Shown: positions 1-6,740, counted from the stretch's first letter. The stretch: DNA of 8,217 bases from JBBRGG01 sp038240875 (GCA_038240875.1 JBBRGG010000165.1:1-8217); one strand, 5' to 3'. Notes: generated from the letters alone by a model not told the origin. A program made the numbers and translations.

Positions 1-183
1 GGTGGCGCGTTGAGAGATGACAACGCGAAGCGCGCGTTTGTTGATGTTGAGGATGCGCGTGAAAGTATGGGCCTTGACGTCCCAGAAGTTTGGAGCGAGG
101 AGGAAGTAGCCATACGAGCAGCAATCGCGGCTGAGGACAAAGTCCTCTGGGACGGCGATTTTTAGTGTGCTATATGTTGGCAT
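1..183 (-). CDS. N-terminal part of probable AlkA-type (HhH-GPD) DNA glycosylase, cut by window edge
   Basis: The reading frame opens at an ATG at 181-183 and stays open for 61 codons to the left edge, so the gene continues outside the window. The visible protein starts MPTYSTLKIAVPEDF and contains CSYGYFLLAPNFWD (about residues 22-35), followed by FTRILNI and RVVISQ. The pattern aromatic-G-F/Y-F-x-x-A-P-N-x-W-D followed by a short R-x-L strand is what I recall from the N-terminal domain of HhH-GPD 3-methyladenine DNA glycosylases, which excise alkylated bases in base-excision repair. The catalytic helix-hairpin-helix and Asp lie outside the window, so activity cannot be judged. No Shine-Dalgarno is visible. 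An 8-bp palindrome GTGCGCAC (184-191) abuts the start codon, and a repeat cluster lies about 50 bp upstream. The opposite strand is also open here (1-165), but its product has no recognisable features. The family call is from memory and moderately sure. Confidence 0.66.
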   Translation of the reverse strand, partial: MPTYSTLKIAVPEDFVLSRDCCSYGYFLLAPNFWDVKAHTFTRILNINKRALRVVISQRAT

Positions 184-236
184 GTGCGCACTTGGATGAA
201 CGCGCGGCGGAAAGTATTTACGGCCAAGTAAGTCAC

Positions 237-309
237 GCGCCAATCAACCTTGCACGAATCAACTTTGCGCCAATCAACTTTGCGCCAATCAACGCACACA
301 CGAATCAAC
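237..309 (-). repeat. Five GTTGATT repeats at 15-16 bp spacing upstream of the glycosylase gene
   Basis: Read on the minus strand, GTTGATT occurs five times (plus-strand 303-309, 287-293, 272-278, 257-263 and 242-248), at spacings of 16, 15, 15 and 15 bp. The inner four copies extend to a unit close to AAAGTTGATTSGYGC, with GGCGC and CGTGC variants. The block fills the interval between the amidotransferase stop and the glycosylase start and does not appear to be translated in a conserved protein. A regular array upstream of a gene could be a set of binding sites for a regulator; a neutral tandem expansion is equally possible. The other part of the 184-320 interval shows no gene. Confidence 0.8.
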
Positions 310-320
310 ACACGCGCCGT

Positions 321-1058
321 TTATACAAGTCGCGCGACGGCGGGGAAGAGGTATGTCGCGAGGTTGATACAAAGGCGGTCGGCAATGCGGGCGGCGTTGG
401 CGTAATCGCTGTCGATCTGAACCTTGATCTCGCCTTGGGTGAGGCCAGCGCCTTCGACGATTGTTCGGCTGGCATTGAGGTCGGCGTTCATCATGTTCTG
501 GTCGTATTCAAAGTGGAACATGAAGGCGTAGGTGCGGATGCCGACTCTGAAGGCTTGAACCTTGGTGTCGCTATTGGCGGCGAGGATCATCGCGCCGGGG
601 GGGGGCTGGGTGATTTCCTGACCACAGCAGTAGAAGAGTTTGCTGGTCCAAGGGATGCCCGCCATCATGGTTTCGGTTTGGCCTGGGATGGTGACTTTGG
701 TATCGCGGAAACCTGCCGCGGGTTTGGCGCGGGGGGCAACTGTGCCGCCGAGGCAGTGGGCGATGAGCTGTGCGCCAAGGCAAATGCCGATGACGGGGAG
801 CTTGGCGTCGTGGGCCTTTTTGATGAATGCGGCTTGCGCTTGCATCCAGGGGAGAGAGGCGATATCGGTGACGTTTTGTGGCCCGCCAAGGATGATGACA
901 CCTTGCACGTCGTCAAGGTCGGTGGGGATGCCGGCGTTGGATTTGGAGGTTGGAAGATCGGGGCGGCGTACGGAGATGCTAAAGCCGTGGTCACGAAAGG
1001 TCATACCAAGGCGACCAAGGCCACCAAAGTCGGAATGCTGGAAAGCGATGATTGGCAT
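321..1058 (-). CDS. Class I glutamine amidotransferase-like protein
   Basis: The 245-residue protein has a class I (triad) glutamine amidotransferase fold. The nucleophile elbow GICLGAQLIAHCLGG (residues 91-105) carries the presumed catalytic Cys93, and FHFE (181-184) supplies the His182/Glu184 pair, with Phe in place of the usual Pro of FHPE. An oxyanion-strand motif, VIILGGPQNV, lies at 54-63. Free-standing proteins of this kind hydrolyse glutamine or related gamma-glutamyl compounds, or act on a partner synthetase; no synthetase domain is fused or adjacent here, so the substrate is unknown. The ATG at 1058 has no Shine-Dalgarno; it is preceded by a pyrimidine-rich CGCCTCCT that closely matches the sequence before the upstream kinase gene. 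The gene lies 65 bp downstream of the kinase stop. A C9 run (597-605) encodes three prolines; the frame is intact across it. Confidence 0.88.
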   Translation of the reverse strand: MPIIAFQHSDFGGLGRLGMTFRDHGFSISVRRPDLPTSKSNAGIPTDLDDVQGVIILGGPQNVTDIASLPWMQAQAAFIKKAHDAKLPVIGICLGAQLIAHCLGGTVAPRAKPAAGFRDTKVTIPGQTETMMAGIPWTSKLFYCCGQEITQPPPGAMILAANSDTKVQAFRVGIRTYAFMFHFEYDQNMMNADLNASRTIVEGAGLTQGEIKVQIDSDYANAARIADRLCINLATYLFPAVARLV

Positions 1059-1072
1059 AGGAGGCGATGATA
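1056..1072 (-). promoter_or_regulatory. Start box of the amidotransferase gene (possible leaderless -10)
   Basis: On the minus strand the sequence is TATCATCGCCTCCTATG, ending in the start codon. TATCAT resembles a -10 hexamer and sits 8 bp before the ATG, which would place transcription initiation at or very near the start codon. No convincing -35 is visible at 16-18 bp. The same box with two mismatches precedes the kinase gene. The promoter reading is inference; the sequence match is direct. Confidence 0.4.
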
Positions 1073-1123
1073 GCGAGGTGTTGGTGAAGTCACACCCGGA
1101 CTAGTTTTACACCTGTATTCGCT

Positions 1124-2056
1124 TTAGACTCGAACCATCCCTAGAAACTTATCGACACGGGCATCGATGTCGGCGCGGGCGAGCGTGGCTAGTCGCGTCA
1201 AGGAAAAGTCTTCGATGTTGAAGCTGGCGACGACCGTGCCATGGACCAGGGCGCGGCGGATGTTGGTGTACGAACCAGGATCGATATTGGCACCGTTGGC
1301 GGAAGCCAGTTGAGCGGCGAGGTAGCCCATCATGCCGCCAGCGAACGTGTCGCCCGCGCCGGTGGGGTCGATGACGGTTTCGGCGGGGTATGCGGGGAGG
1401 GCGGCGATGCCGTCGCGGTGGACGAGGATCGCGCCGTGCTCACCCTTCTTGATCACGACAAATCGTGGGCCCATGTCCAAGATATGGCGGCCTGCGGTGA
1501 TGGTGTTGGCTTTGCCGGTCAACAGCTCGGCTTCGTCGTAATTAAGGACGAGGCCATCGACGCGTTTGAGAAGCGCGACAAGGTCAGGCTTGGCGATGTT
1601 GATCCAGAGGTCCATCGTGTCGGCAACGGTGAGCTTGCGCTGGGGAAGCTGGTCCATGAAGCCGAGTTGGACGGCGGGGGCGCTATTGGCGAGGAAGACG
1701 GTGCGCGCGTCGGCGAAAGCATCAGGCACTTTGGGCGGGTGTTCGGCGAGAACCCCAAGCTCGGTAAAGAGCGTGTCGCGCGAGTTCATGTTGGCGTGGT
1801 ACTTGCCACCCCAGGCGAAGGTTTTGGAGTGAGGGCGAACTTCGAGGCCACGGGTATCAACACCGGTGAAGCCTTTGAGCATGGCCATGTGCTTGTCGGG
1901 GAAGTCGCCGCCGACAGCTGCGACGAGCCGCACCGGGCCATAGAAGCTGGCGGCTGCTGAGAAGTATGTTGCAGACCCACCGAGCGCGCCTTCGAGGCTA
2001 CCTGTGGGAGTGCGGATAGTGTCGATGCCGATGGTGCCGGTGACGATGAGTGACAT
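1124..2056 (-). CDS. PfkB/ribokinase-family carbohydrate or nucleoside kinase
   Basis: The 310-residue protein (from the ATG at 2056) is a complete PfkB-family kinase, which transfers the ATP gamma-phosphate to a sugar or nucleoside hydroxyl in the cytoplasm. It shows the N-terminal glycine motif GALGGSATYFS (23-33), the N-x-x-E region LNYDEAELLTG (171-181), the nucleotide-binding strand VIKKGEHGAIL (201-211) and the anion-hole/catalytic motif DPTGAGDTFAGG (230-241) with presumed base Asp236. The length is normal for the family. The acceptor substrate cannot be told from sequence. A GTG at 2128 overlapping the preceding stop by one base would add 24 residues; I prefer the ATG because the family N-terminus begins at MSLIVTGTIG and the start box lies right before it. 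No Shine-Dalgarno is seen at either start. The neighbouring TPR gene and amidotransferase give no substrate clue. Confidence 0.9.
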   Translation of the reverse strand: MSLIVTGTIGIDTIRTPTGSLEGALGGSATYFSAAASFYGPVRLVAAVGGDFPDKHMAMLKGFTGVDTRGLEVRPHSKTFAWGGKYHANMNSRDTLFTELGVLAEHPPKVPDAFADARTVFLANSAPAVQLGFMDQLPQRKLTVADTMDLWINIAKPDLVALLKRVDGLVLNYDEAELLTGKANTITAGRHILDMGPRFVVIKKGEHGAILVHRDGIAALPAYPAETVIDPTGAGDTFAGGMMGYLAAQLASANGANIDPGSYTNIRRALVHGTVVASFNIEDFSLTRLATLARADIDARVDKFLGMVRV

Positions 2057-2070
2057 AGGAGGGGAGGATA
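2054..2070 (-). promoter_or_regulatory. Start box of the PfkB kinase gene (possible leaderless -10)
   Basis: The minus strand reads TATCCTCCCCTCCTATG, ending in the kinase start codon. It matches the amidotransferase start box at 12 of the 14 bases before the ATG, with the same 8-bp distance from the -10-like hexamer to the start. The pyrimidine run CCTCCT is the opposite of a Shine-Dalgarno, so initiation here is probably leaderless or Shine-Dalgarno-independent. That function is inference. Confidence 0.4.
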
Positions 2071-2127
2071 TGCCTGATGGGGAACGGCTCGCTTGGGGAG
2101 AGGCTTTCGCTATTGAGTTTGACGGCA

Positions 2128-4854
2128 CTACTGCGTCGGCGAGACTACGCGCTTGGCCTGCTTAGCGAGAATCGCTTCGAGACGTTTGGCGTGAATAGGT
2201 TGGTCGGGTTCGAGAGCAATGAGCGCGCGGATGTGTCGCTCGGCGATTGCAAAGTCGTTGGCGCGGATGGCCTGAGTCGCGGCGAATTCACGCACGCGCG
2301 CGTCATACGGGCTGATCTGTGTCGCTCGTTCGCTTTTACTCAGTGCGCGAGACCAATAGGTCTGGTTGGCATATTGCTTGGAGAGTTCTTCGGCATACGC
2401 CGTGCTGCTTTGCTCGCGGGCGTCAAGGTATTCAAGGTGAGGAATAGCGCGGGCCGGATCGCGAGTTGCGAGGTAAACCTTTGCGAGCAACCGGTGCGGC
2501 ATGAGGTCAAAGGGGCGTGCGGCGGCGTATCGCTCGAGCAGCGGCACCATCGATTCGTCAACTACTTCTTTGCGGTCGGTCAGATCGAGTTCGATTGCGA
2601 GCTTGAGCACGTCAGGGTGCGCGGGGTAGGTTTCAAGCCAGGAAGTGATCGCGTCGCGGGTGGGTCCGGAATTGGGCGGGCCTTGCGAGCCGTATTGGGT
2701 TTCGATGAGAGAAGTGATGGTGGGAACGCCTTGGGGTTGTTTCATGCCCCAAAGGATGAGTTGTTCGCCAGCCCAAACTTTGAAGTCGGCGAGGAAAGCG
2801 TCGCGCGAAGTTTTAAGAATGTCGTTAAAGGCAGCGTCTTCGGTTGCGCCAGCGGCGTAACGGTCCATGAGTTCCAGAGGTGCACGGTTGCCGAAGCGTT
2901 CAATCATGAACTCGTACATCCAGTGGCCTTGGGCATAAGCGAGGGAGCGATCGGTTGGTTTTTCCGGGCGGACGAAGCCAAGGTTGATTGTGTCGAGGTT
3001 GAAGAGCGCGTCTTGTTCATAGGTTTGCGCGAGAAGCTTGATGGTGGACCAGTCGCGCGGCGCGTCTTCAAGATAAACGGCGGACGCTTCGGTGAACCAG
3101 TGAGGCAGGCGGTTCTTGGTGCGCGAGAGGGTGACGGTGTGGACGAATTCGTGTTGAACTACGCGGGCCCAGTCATATGGGCCGACCAAGTGGCCTGGCC
3201 CAAGCCGCGGGGCTTCCAAGGCGATCAAAGGGCCGGTGGCCGCGGCGATGGTGTGAACACCGGGCATGCCGACGATTCGCACCGCAAACCACCGGTGATT
3301 GGGGTACAGCTCAACGACGGTTTTGCCGATGGGAACGTGATCGATGCCGCCTTTGGCCGAGCCGGTCACGCGTGCGTGGATACGTTCGAGGACGGGAAGC
3401 ATCTCGGCGGCGAGGATCTCATCAACGCCTGGCTTGCAGCGGACGATGAAGTGCGCGCTTTCATAGATGGCGTAGGTCGCGATTTCCTTCATGAGCGTGA
3501 GCGAGTTGTCGGCACGCTTGTTGAATGGATCAAGCACCACCGCGTGCGCGAGCGTGTCGAGTGCTTCAGAATCGCGGCCAGCTTGCGTAAGGGTCAGCCC
3601 AAGCTCGACCCAAGGCTCGGCCCACCCTGGCGCGCGCTTGGTGGCTTCTTGCAAATACGCGATTGATTCGTCGTATTGTCGCGCGTCGGAGAGTGCGCTC
3701 CCGGCGGCGAGATATCCCTCGGCGGAGTTTGGCGCACGCAATTCGAGAGCAGCCAGAGCCGCAGATGTGCCTTGCGTGTCGAAGGAGCGTGCGAGTGCGC
3801 CAACGTTGGCAGCGAGAAGCTCACGCGACTCGGGATAAGCGGCAAGAGCGGGGGCGACGGCATCGATTGCGCCTTGGGCGTCGCCCATGCGAATGCGGAT
3901 GCCGCTGCGGACGATTGCGGCGTCGATTGAAGGAAAGGGTGATGCAAGCGAATCAAGCTTGGCTGCGATAGCCTCGGCGCGAGCACGATCAAGGCCCATG
4001 ACCGCGGCTTCGCCCGCGAGGCGATAGGCGCGAGCGGATTTAGGGTTAAGGGTAAAGACGCCTTCGAGTGCTTGCGACCCTTCGGAATAAGCGTTGTGCG
4101 CGAAGAGCAATTCGGCTTCGACTAATGGCGCGGTTGGGGACATTGGGTCAAGGCGCGTGCGAGCATCGCCCAGGATCGTGAGGATTGCTTGATACGCGGC
4201 GGCGACTTGCGTGCGTTTTGTAGGCGTGCCTAAACGCAGGCGGAGCAGGCTCACGCGGGCTTGCTCGACTGCTTCTTGAGCCCGCGTCAGCGCGAGGGTT
4301 GCTTCATCGAGCACGGGCGGCGGAACCGCGTCGATGATGGCGATTGCTGCGGGTTCGCTGCCTTGCGCTATCAGGGCTTGGGCGCGAAGACGACGTGCAT
4401 GCCAGGAGTCGGAAGATTTGGATTCGTCGAGTACGCGAAGCGCGGCGGCTGGGTCGCCTCGAAGTGTCAGGGCTTCGGCACGATCAAGAGGATCAGTCTC
4501 CGGGGAATCAAGGGACGGATCAAGAAGCGCGCCGCGGATCAGTGCGGCTTTCGCGCGAAGGGGCGCAGAGGCAAGATCAGCTTCATCCCAAGCACCGTGG
4601 CGCACACGAAGCGAGGCGGCTTCGGCTTCGGTGAGGTAAGGTGATTCGAGGAGCGCGGTTACACCTGAGGCGAGCTTTGGTTCGGGAAGTTCGGCCTTGC
4701 CTTGCATTACTTTGAGCAGGCCTTGGGCAGAGGCTACGCGTTCAAAGGCGGGAATTGCTATTGGTAATACAAGGGCCAGCGCACACGCGATGTTCAAACC
4801 CGCGATCATGGCGAAGCGGCCAGTGCATACTGAGCGGCGAATGGAATCGAGCAT
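2128..4854 (-). CDS. Exported TPR protein with embedded HExxH (gluzincin-like) peptidase domain
   Basis: The 908-residue protein begins with a signal peptide or anchor (basic SIRRS, then a hydrophobic stretch at about 20-35, possible cleavage at VASA/QG near residue 44), so it probably acts in the periplasm or at the envelope. Degenerate TPR-like helices fill about 70-445, clearest at 373-444. The central domain has ESAHFIVRC (about 465-473) and then HEFVH (568-572), with WFTEASAVYLED placing a third zinc ligand at about Glu589. This arrangement is typical of the Peptidase_MA-like gluzincin group, so zinc peptidase activity is plausible but unproven. More TPR-like helices follow at about 780-885. 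The ATG at 4854 is chosen over a GTG at 4887: it has AAGGAAG ideally spaced before it and gives a cleaner signal peptide. The gene follows the LolA-like gene by 89 bp, hinting at a shared envelope role. Substrate and partner are unknown. Confidence 0.85.
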   Translation of the reverse strand: MLDSIRRSVCTGRFAMIAGLNIACALALVLPIAIPAFERVASAQGLLKVMQGKAELPEPKLASGVTALLESPYLTEAEAASLRVRHGAWDEADLASAPLRAKAALIRGALLDPSLDSPETDPLDRAEALTLRGDPAAALRVLDESKSSDSWHARRLRAQALIAQGSEPAAIAIIDAVPPPVLDEATLALTRAQEAVEQARVSLLRLRLGTPTKRTQVAAAYQAILTILGDARTRLDPMSPTAPLVEAELLFAHNAYSEGSQALEGVFTLNPKSARAYRLAGEAAVMGLDRARAEAIAAKLDSLASPFPSIDAAIVRSGIRIRMGDAQGAIDAVAPALAAYPESRELLAANVGALARSFDTQGTSAALAALELRAPNSAEGYLAAGSALSDARQYDESIAYLQEATKRAPGWAEPWVELGLTLTQAGRDSEALDTLAHAVVLDPFNKRADNSLTLMKEIATYAIYESAHFIVRCKPGVDEILAAEMLPVLERIHARVTGSAKGGIDHVPIGKTVVELYPNHRWFAVRIVGMPGVHTIAAATGPLIALEAPRLGPGHLVGPYDWARVVQHEFVHTVTLSRTKNRLPHWFTEASAVYLEDAPRDWSTIKLLAQTYEQDALFNLDTINLGFVRPEKPTDRSLAYAQGHWMYEFMIERFGNRAPLELMDRYAAGATEDAAFNDILKTSRDAFLADFKVWAGEQLILWGMKQPQGVPTITSLIETQYGSQGPPNSGPTRDAITSWLETYPAHPDVLKLAIELDLTDRKEVVDESMVPLLERYAAARPFDLMPHRLLAKVYLATRDPARAIPHLEYLDAREQSSTAYAEELSKQYANQTYWSRALSKSERATQISPYDARVREFAATQAIRANDFAIAERHIRALIALEPDQPIHAKRLEAILAKQAKRVVSPTQ

Positions 4855-4855
4855 T

Positions 4856-4866
4856 GGCTTCCTTGC
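4856..4866 (-). promoter_or_regulatory. Ribosome binding site deciding the TPR-peptidase start
   Basis: The minus strand has CAAGGAAGCC just before the ATG at 4852-4854, with AGGA 5 nt from the start. It is among the clearest Shine-Dalgarno sites in the window and supports the ATG over the GTG at 4885-4887, which has a less well placed AGGAA about 8 nt upstream. Confidence 0.55.
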
Positions 4867-4905
4867 CTTGGTTGGGCACAGCGACACTGAATGTTCCTAC
4901 TCGTC

Positions 4906-4937
4906 TTCGACGCAAATCCATTCGCAGTTGCGTCAAA
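4906..4937 (-). other. Intercistronic hairpin after the LolA-like gene
   Basis: Minus-strand RNA can fold UUUGACGCAA (4928-4937) with UUGCGUCGAA (4906-4915): ten pairs including one U-G wobble, closing a 12-nt loop. It begins about 7 nt after the LolA-like stop codon and lies upstream of the TPR gene. No U-tract follows, so it does not look like a simple intrinsic terminator; it could be a processing or stability element, a partial attenuator, or an inverted-repeat protein site. Confidence 0.55.
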
Positions 4938-4943
4938 GCTGAA

Positions 4944-6095
4944 TTAGCGCGTAGGAGCGGGCTCAGATGCAGGCTCAGATGCGGGCTCGGCAGGAGATGC
5001 TTTTTTAGTAGCAGGCCCAGCCAACTCCCGGCGAATGATCACCCAGCCATCGGGAATGGTATCAAACGTCATCGTATTTGCGTCAACCGAAGCGTTTGGA
5101 GCGACATTAATAAGGCGGACCATCGCGACATCGCCAGCGTTATTAACCGTGCGAGCCATGCGCGGGAGCAGGCGCGACGTTGCGGGCTGGTTGTTGGTGC
5201 CTGGGATTATGGTAGCGCGATACCAAAGGCGGATTTCCGTCGAGTCCATCGAGCTCGCAAACTCAGGCTTGGGGACGAGTTTGAGTTGGTACGCGCCATC
5301 GACGAAGGTATGGAGCTTGGACGTTTCGGCCACGGTTTCGCCTTCTAGATCGGCGGCCGCGCCAAGAAGCGTGACATCAAATCGGCGAAGAATGTCCTCG
5401 CGCTTCTGCGCGATAGGAAGTGGCAGCGGGCCTTCGCCGAGCTTGAGCGGATCGCGGCCTTTGGAAGCAAATGCGACCTCGTACATGGTAACTTGTTGCT
5501 TGGCGGGTTCCACATGGGCGAGGTTGGCTCCGTCGAAAACATAAGTTTCGTCCGCCCTTTCAACGCGCGTGCCGAGCTGGAGCTTGTCAAATCGGACAGC
5601 AAAGCGACGCGACGGCGGAATGACTTTGGTCGTAGCCACAAGGCCTTCGGGCGATATGTCGGCGGGAGTTGCTTCGATTGCCGGGTTGTCGCCTTCGGCT
5701 TTGCGAGTAACACCTTGCTTGGCTTCCTGGGTGCGTTCATCTAGGAACGTCAGCGTGCCTTCGCGGGTCTGAACATCGCCCATAATGCCCGAGACGCGGA
5801 CGTACTGAATACCTGCGGTCAACGAAACCAGCCCAACATCGGCGATCTCAAGCTGGGTCAACAGATCGTCGGCGGAGGTTGGAGGCGTTGGTAGCTTTGG
5901 CTCGGCGCGCGTGACATCACTCGCTTCGGGCGCGAAAGCGACTGCCGCAGCTGAAGCGGAGAAAGCGGGGGAGAAAGCGGTAGATGATGTTGACGCGGAA
6001 GCAAGTGAGCACGCCAGGCCACAGACTGCGGCGAAGGCAGCCGTGAAGGAAAAAAAGTAGGAAGGAACGAAGATGGAAGTGGTCCAGACGATCAC
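4944..6095 (-). CDS. Exported LolA-like protein of unknown function
   Basis: The 383-residue protein has a hydrophobic N-terminus (about 5-35) ending in Ala/Ser-rich LASAS, consistent with a Sec signal peptide; GLAC at 26-29 is a poor lipobox, so a lipoprotein is less likely. A low-complexity Ala/Ser/Pro segment follows to about residue 75. From 76 the pattern of alternating strands resembles LolA/LppX-type lipid-binding proteins: VSGIMGDVQTREGTLTF, PPSRRFAVRFD (160-170), ETYVFDGANLAHVEP (183-197), YQLKLVPKP (269-277) and RLWYRATI (289-296). The fold call is inference from this layout. The C-terminus ends in an EPAS repeat. The start is GTG (6093-6095) with GGAG 6 nt upstream; no ATG is closer to the signal peptide. 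A role in carrying or sensing lipid at the envelope would fit, but no specific function is known to me. Confidence 0.72.
   Translation of the reverse strand: MIVWTTSIFVPSYFFSFTAAFAAVCGLACSLASASTSSTAFSPAFSASAAAVAFAPEASDVTRAEPKLPTPPTSADDLLTQLEIADVGLVSLTAGIQYVRVSGIMGDVQTREGTLTFLDERTQEAKQGVTRKAEGDNPAIEATPADISPEGLVATTKVIPPSRRFAVRFDKLQLGTRVERADETYVFDGANLAHVEPAKQQVTMYEVAFASKGRDPLKLGEGPLPLPIAQKREDILRRFDVTLLGAAADLEGETVAETSKLHTFVDGAYQLKLVPKPEFASSMDSTEIRLWYRATIIPGTNNQPATSRLLPRMARTVNNAGDVAMVRLINVAPNASVDANTMTFDTIPDGWVIIRRELAGPATKKASPAEPASEPASEPAPTR
4959..4990 (-). repeat. 12-bp tandem repeat encoding the EPAS tail
   Basis: The plus strand shows GGGCTCAGATGC, AGGCTCAGATGC and a partial third copy GGGCTCGG. 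On the coding strand this gives repeated Glu-Pro-Ala-Ser near the C-terminus of the LolA-like protein. The unit is a multiple of three, so copy-number change would lengthen or shorten the tail without a frameshift. Confidence 0.75.
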
Positions 6096-6110
6096 GCGAA
6101 GCTCCAGTGT
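6096..6110 (-). promoter_or_regulatory. Ribosome binding site for the GTG start of the LolA-like gene
   Basis: The minus strand reads ACTGGAGCTTCGC before the GTG at 6093-6095; GGAG is 6 nt from the start codon. This supports the GTG as the true start. The remaining 6111-6222 interval up to the ruvX stop holds an AT-rich patch with ATACGTAT but no convincing promoter or gene. Confidence 0.5.
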
Positions 6111-6222
6111 GGGTGCGAAAAGAGTAAGGTGTAGACGATTGAAATATACGTATTGTTCGTGAAGTTAGACGCACGAGATGGCGTGCGGGTCCGTATGCTT
6201 AAATGACTAGCAAAATAAGGGA

Positions 6223-6735
6223 TTATGGTTGGTGCTTATGGTCTGAACCTGTGGCTGGGTAGGCGGGTGATTGGGTGCCAGGTTGTTGGTCGCGCATCAA
6301 AAACGTCTTCAATATTTCGGCGGCGGCGAGAGCATCGCGGCGTGCTTTTTTCTGGCCACGCGTCAGGCCGGATTGAGCCATGGACCAATCCGCCTGCGCG
6401 GTTGAAAGACGCTCGTCATGGAACAAAATAGTGTGGCCGGTTTGGCTCGCGACCTTGGCGGCAAAGGCGCGGACCTTTGTCGACGCGGGCCCTTCGGTGC
6501 CATCCATATTGAGAGGTAGCCCAAAGAGCACACAGCCATGAGCGGGTAAGCCAACGCGTGCGGGTGGACCAAGCGCGTGGTCGATTGCTTTCGCAAGCGA
6601 GTTCAACAACGCAAGCCCATCGTTGTCGTCGATCGAGACTTCGAGAACAGCTAATGGCGAAGCGATGTTGGTGTGGTCGTCGCCTAGAGCTAGGCCCGTG
6701 CGTTTGTCCCCGAGATCCACCGCGAGATAGCGCAT
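6223..6735 (-). CDS. ruvX: RuvX/YqgF-family Holliday junction resolvase-like nuclease
   Basis: The 170-residue protein is a RuvX/YqgF RNase H-fold protein. It has the N-terminal catalytic strand YLAVDLGDKRTGLALGD (3-19, Asp7), the family motif FGLPLNMDGTEGP (71-83), HDERLST (106-112) and the C-terminal RRDALAAAEIL (132-142) with the last acidic residue Asp134. In other bacteria the family is linked to pre-16S rRNA 5'-end processing and to Holliday junction cleavage. About 25 residues of polar tail follow the usual end of the domain. The start is the ATG at 6735, because the family begins at MRYLAVDLG; the open frame continues 48 codons upstream without family similarity. No Shine-Dalgarno is present; TACAAT lies 5 nt before the ATG. 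The gene is 147 bp after the guanylyltransferase stop. Confidence 0.9.
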   Translation of the reverse strand: MRYLAVDLGDKRTGLALGDDHTNIASPLAVLEVSIDDNDGLALLNSLAKAIDHALGPPARVGLPAHGCVLFGLPLNMDGTEGPASTKVRAFAAKVASQTGHTILFHDERLSTAQADWSMAQSGLTRGQKKARRDALAAAEILKTFLMRDQQPGTQSPAYPATGSDHKHQP

Positions 6736-6740
6736 GGCTG

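Noticed and set aside
1..165. Plus-strand open frame ending in TAG at 163-165
   Set aside because: It is open only from the edge and lacks motifs, while the minus-strand frame over the same bases has an ATG start and a glycosylase-like motif.
165..1070. Plus-strand open frame of 301 codons opposite the amidotransferase gene
   Set aside because: It shadows a gene with intact catalytic motifs and reads through the GTTGATT repeats; its product shows no family features.
1059..1123. Weak inverted repeat AGGTGT/ACACCT between the kinase stop and the amidotransferase start
   Set aside because: Only six pairs around a long loop with no U-tract; not convincing as a terminator.
2070..2165. 31-codon plus-strand mini-ORF preceded by AGGAGGGGAGGA
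   Set aside because: The strong-looking Shine-Dalgarno is the complement of the kinase start box, and most of the ORF lies antisense in the kinase/TPR junction; the peptide resembles nothing I know.
2077..3666. Long plus-strand open frame (529 codons) opposite the TPR/peptidase gene
   Set aside because: It is antisense to a protein with clear domains, has no recognisable motifs, and such frames are common opposite GC-rich genes with this codon use.
6096..6222. Search for a promoter with -35/-10 spacing upstream of the LolA-like gene
   Set aside because: An AT-rich TATATT is present, but the best -35 candidate is poor and spaced 15 bp; not reported as a feature.
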